A stretch of DNA of 5,648 nucleotides. It comes from Oscillospiraceae bacterium. Its GTDB lineage: Bacteria > Bacillota > Clostridia > Oscillospirales > Oscillospiraceae. Both the position numbers and the translations under genes were made by a program. The notes beneath the pieces are model-generated. The model saw only the letters and a program-made list of their open reading frames with translations. It was not told the DNA's origin and did no database searches. Positions 5,580 through 5,648 of the stretch are shown here, piece by piece. Location: contig JAAZCZ010000048.1 of NCBI GenBank assembly GCA_012513005.1, positions 1-5,648 of the forward strand. The letters run 5' to 3'. Numbering within the stretch: the stretch's first letter is position 1; each line of letters starts with the position of its first letter.

Positions 5580-5648
5580 TTAGCCTTTTGCACGTTCCAT
5601 GTACTCGCCTGTGCGTGTGTCGATTTTTATTCTTTCTCCCTCGGAGAT
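5580..5648 (-). CDS. efp: Elongation factor P, C-terminal end only
   Basis: The last 22 codons and the stop are present; the rest lies beyond the right edge. The translated end ISEGERIKIDTRTGEYMERA plus KG matches the conserved C-terminus of elongation factor P (usually EGDKIxVDTRTGEYxxRA), which forms the end of the third OB-fold domain. EF-P binds the ribosome between the P and E sites and relieves stalling at proline runs. The gene precedes the CD1247-type gene on the same strand with a 43-base gap and no hairpin between them, so an operon is likely. The identification rests on a short but very characteristic segment. Confidence 0.88.
   Translation of the reverse strand: MSEGERIKIDTRTGEYMERAKG

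Overview
The window looks like chromosomal DNA of a Gram-positive, probably anaerobic member of the Clostridia, with Oscillospiraceae/Ruminococcaceae-like relatives the best guess. The reasons are a bacterial V/A-type ATPase operon, strong AGGAGG-type ribosome binding sites, a lipoprotein with a Gram-positive-style lipobox, and an elongation factor P gene followed by a CD1247-type protein. The species cannot be named from the sequence alone. No rRNA, tRNA, CRISPR array or mobile element was seen.

Left part (1-1689): the 3' end of a V-type ATP synthase operon. Subunit B is cut by the left edge. It is followed 9 bases later by a complete subunit D gene, and then by a strong hairpin that closes the operon. 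Subunit B is the non-catalytic subunit of the A3B3 head, and subunit D is the central rotor shaft.

Middle part (1690-4757): a good -35/-10 promoter drives a small helix-turn-helix protein, probably starting at a TTG codon. After an inverted repeat comes a pair of genes overlapping by 20 bases. The first encodes a lipoprotein with an alpha/alpha-toroid (six-hairpin glycosidase-like) domain. The second encodes an unrecognised, probably membrane-anchored protein with a charged coiled-coil. The overlap suggests they are made together and act at the cell surface. The lipoprotein gene has no normal start codon in the right place: its best signal peptide begins upstream of the first GTG, at ATA or ATT codons.

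Right part (4758-5648): a minus-strand unit converges on the middle genes, with a 12-bp perfect hairpin between them. It holds the last 22 codons of elongation factor P and then a 220-residue CD1247-type protein. That protein has an unusual C-terminal half: poly-aspartate, cysteine clusters, a zinc ribbon and a histidine-rich tail with repeated HxHxHxH motifs. This protein and the lipoprotein/anchored-protein pair are the two items most worth following up.
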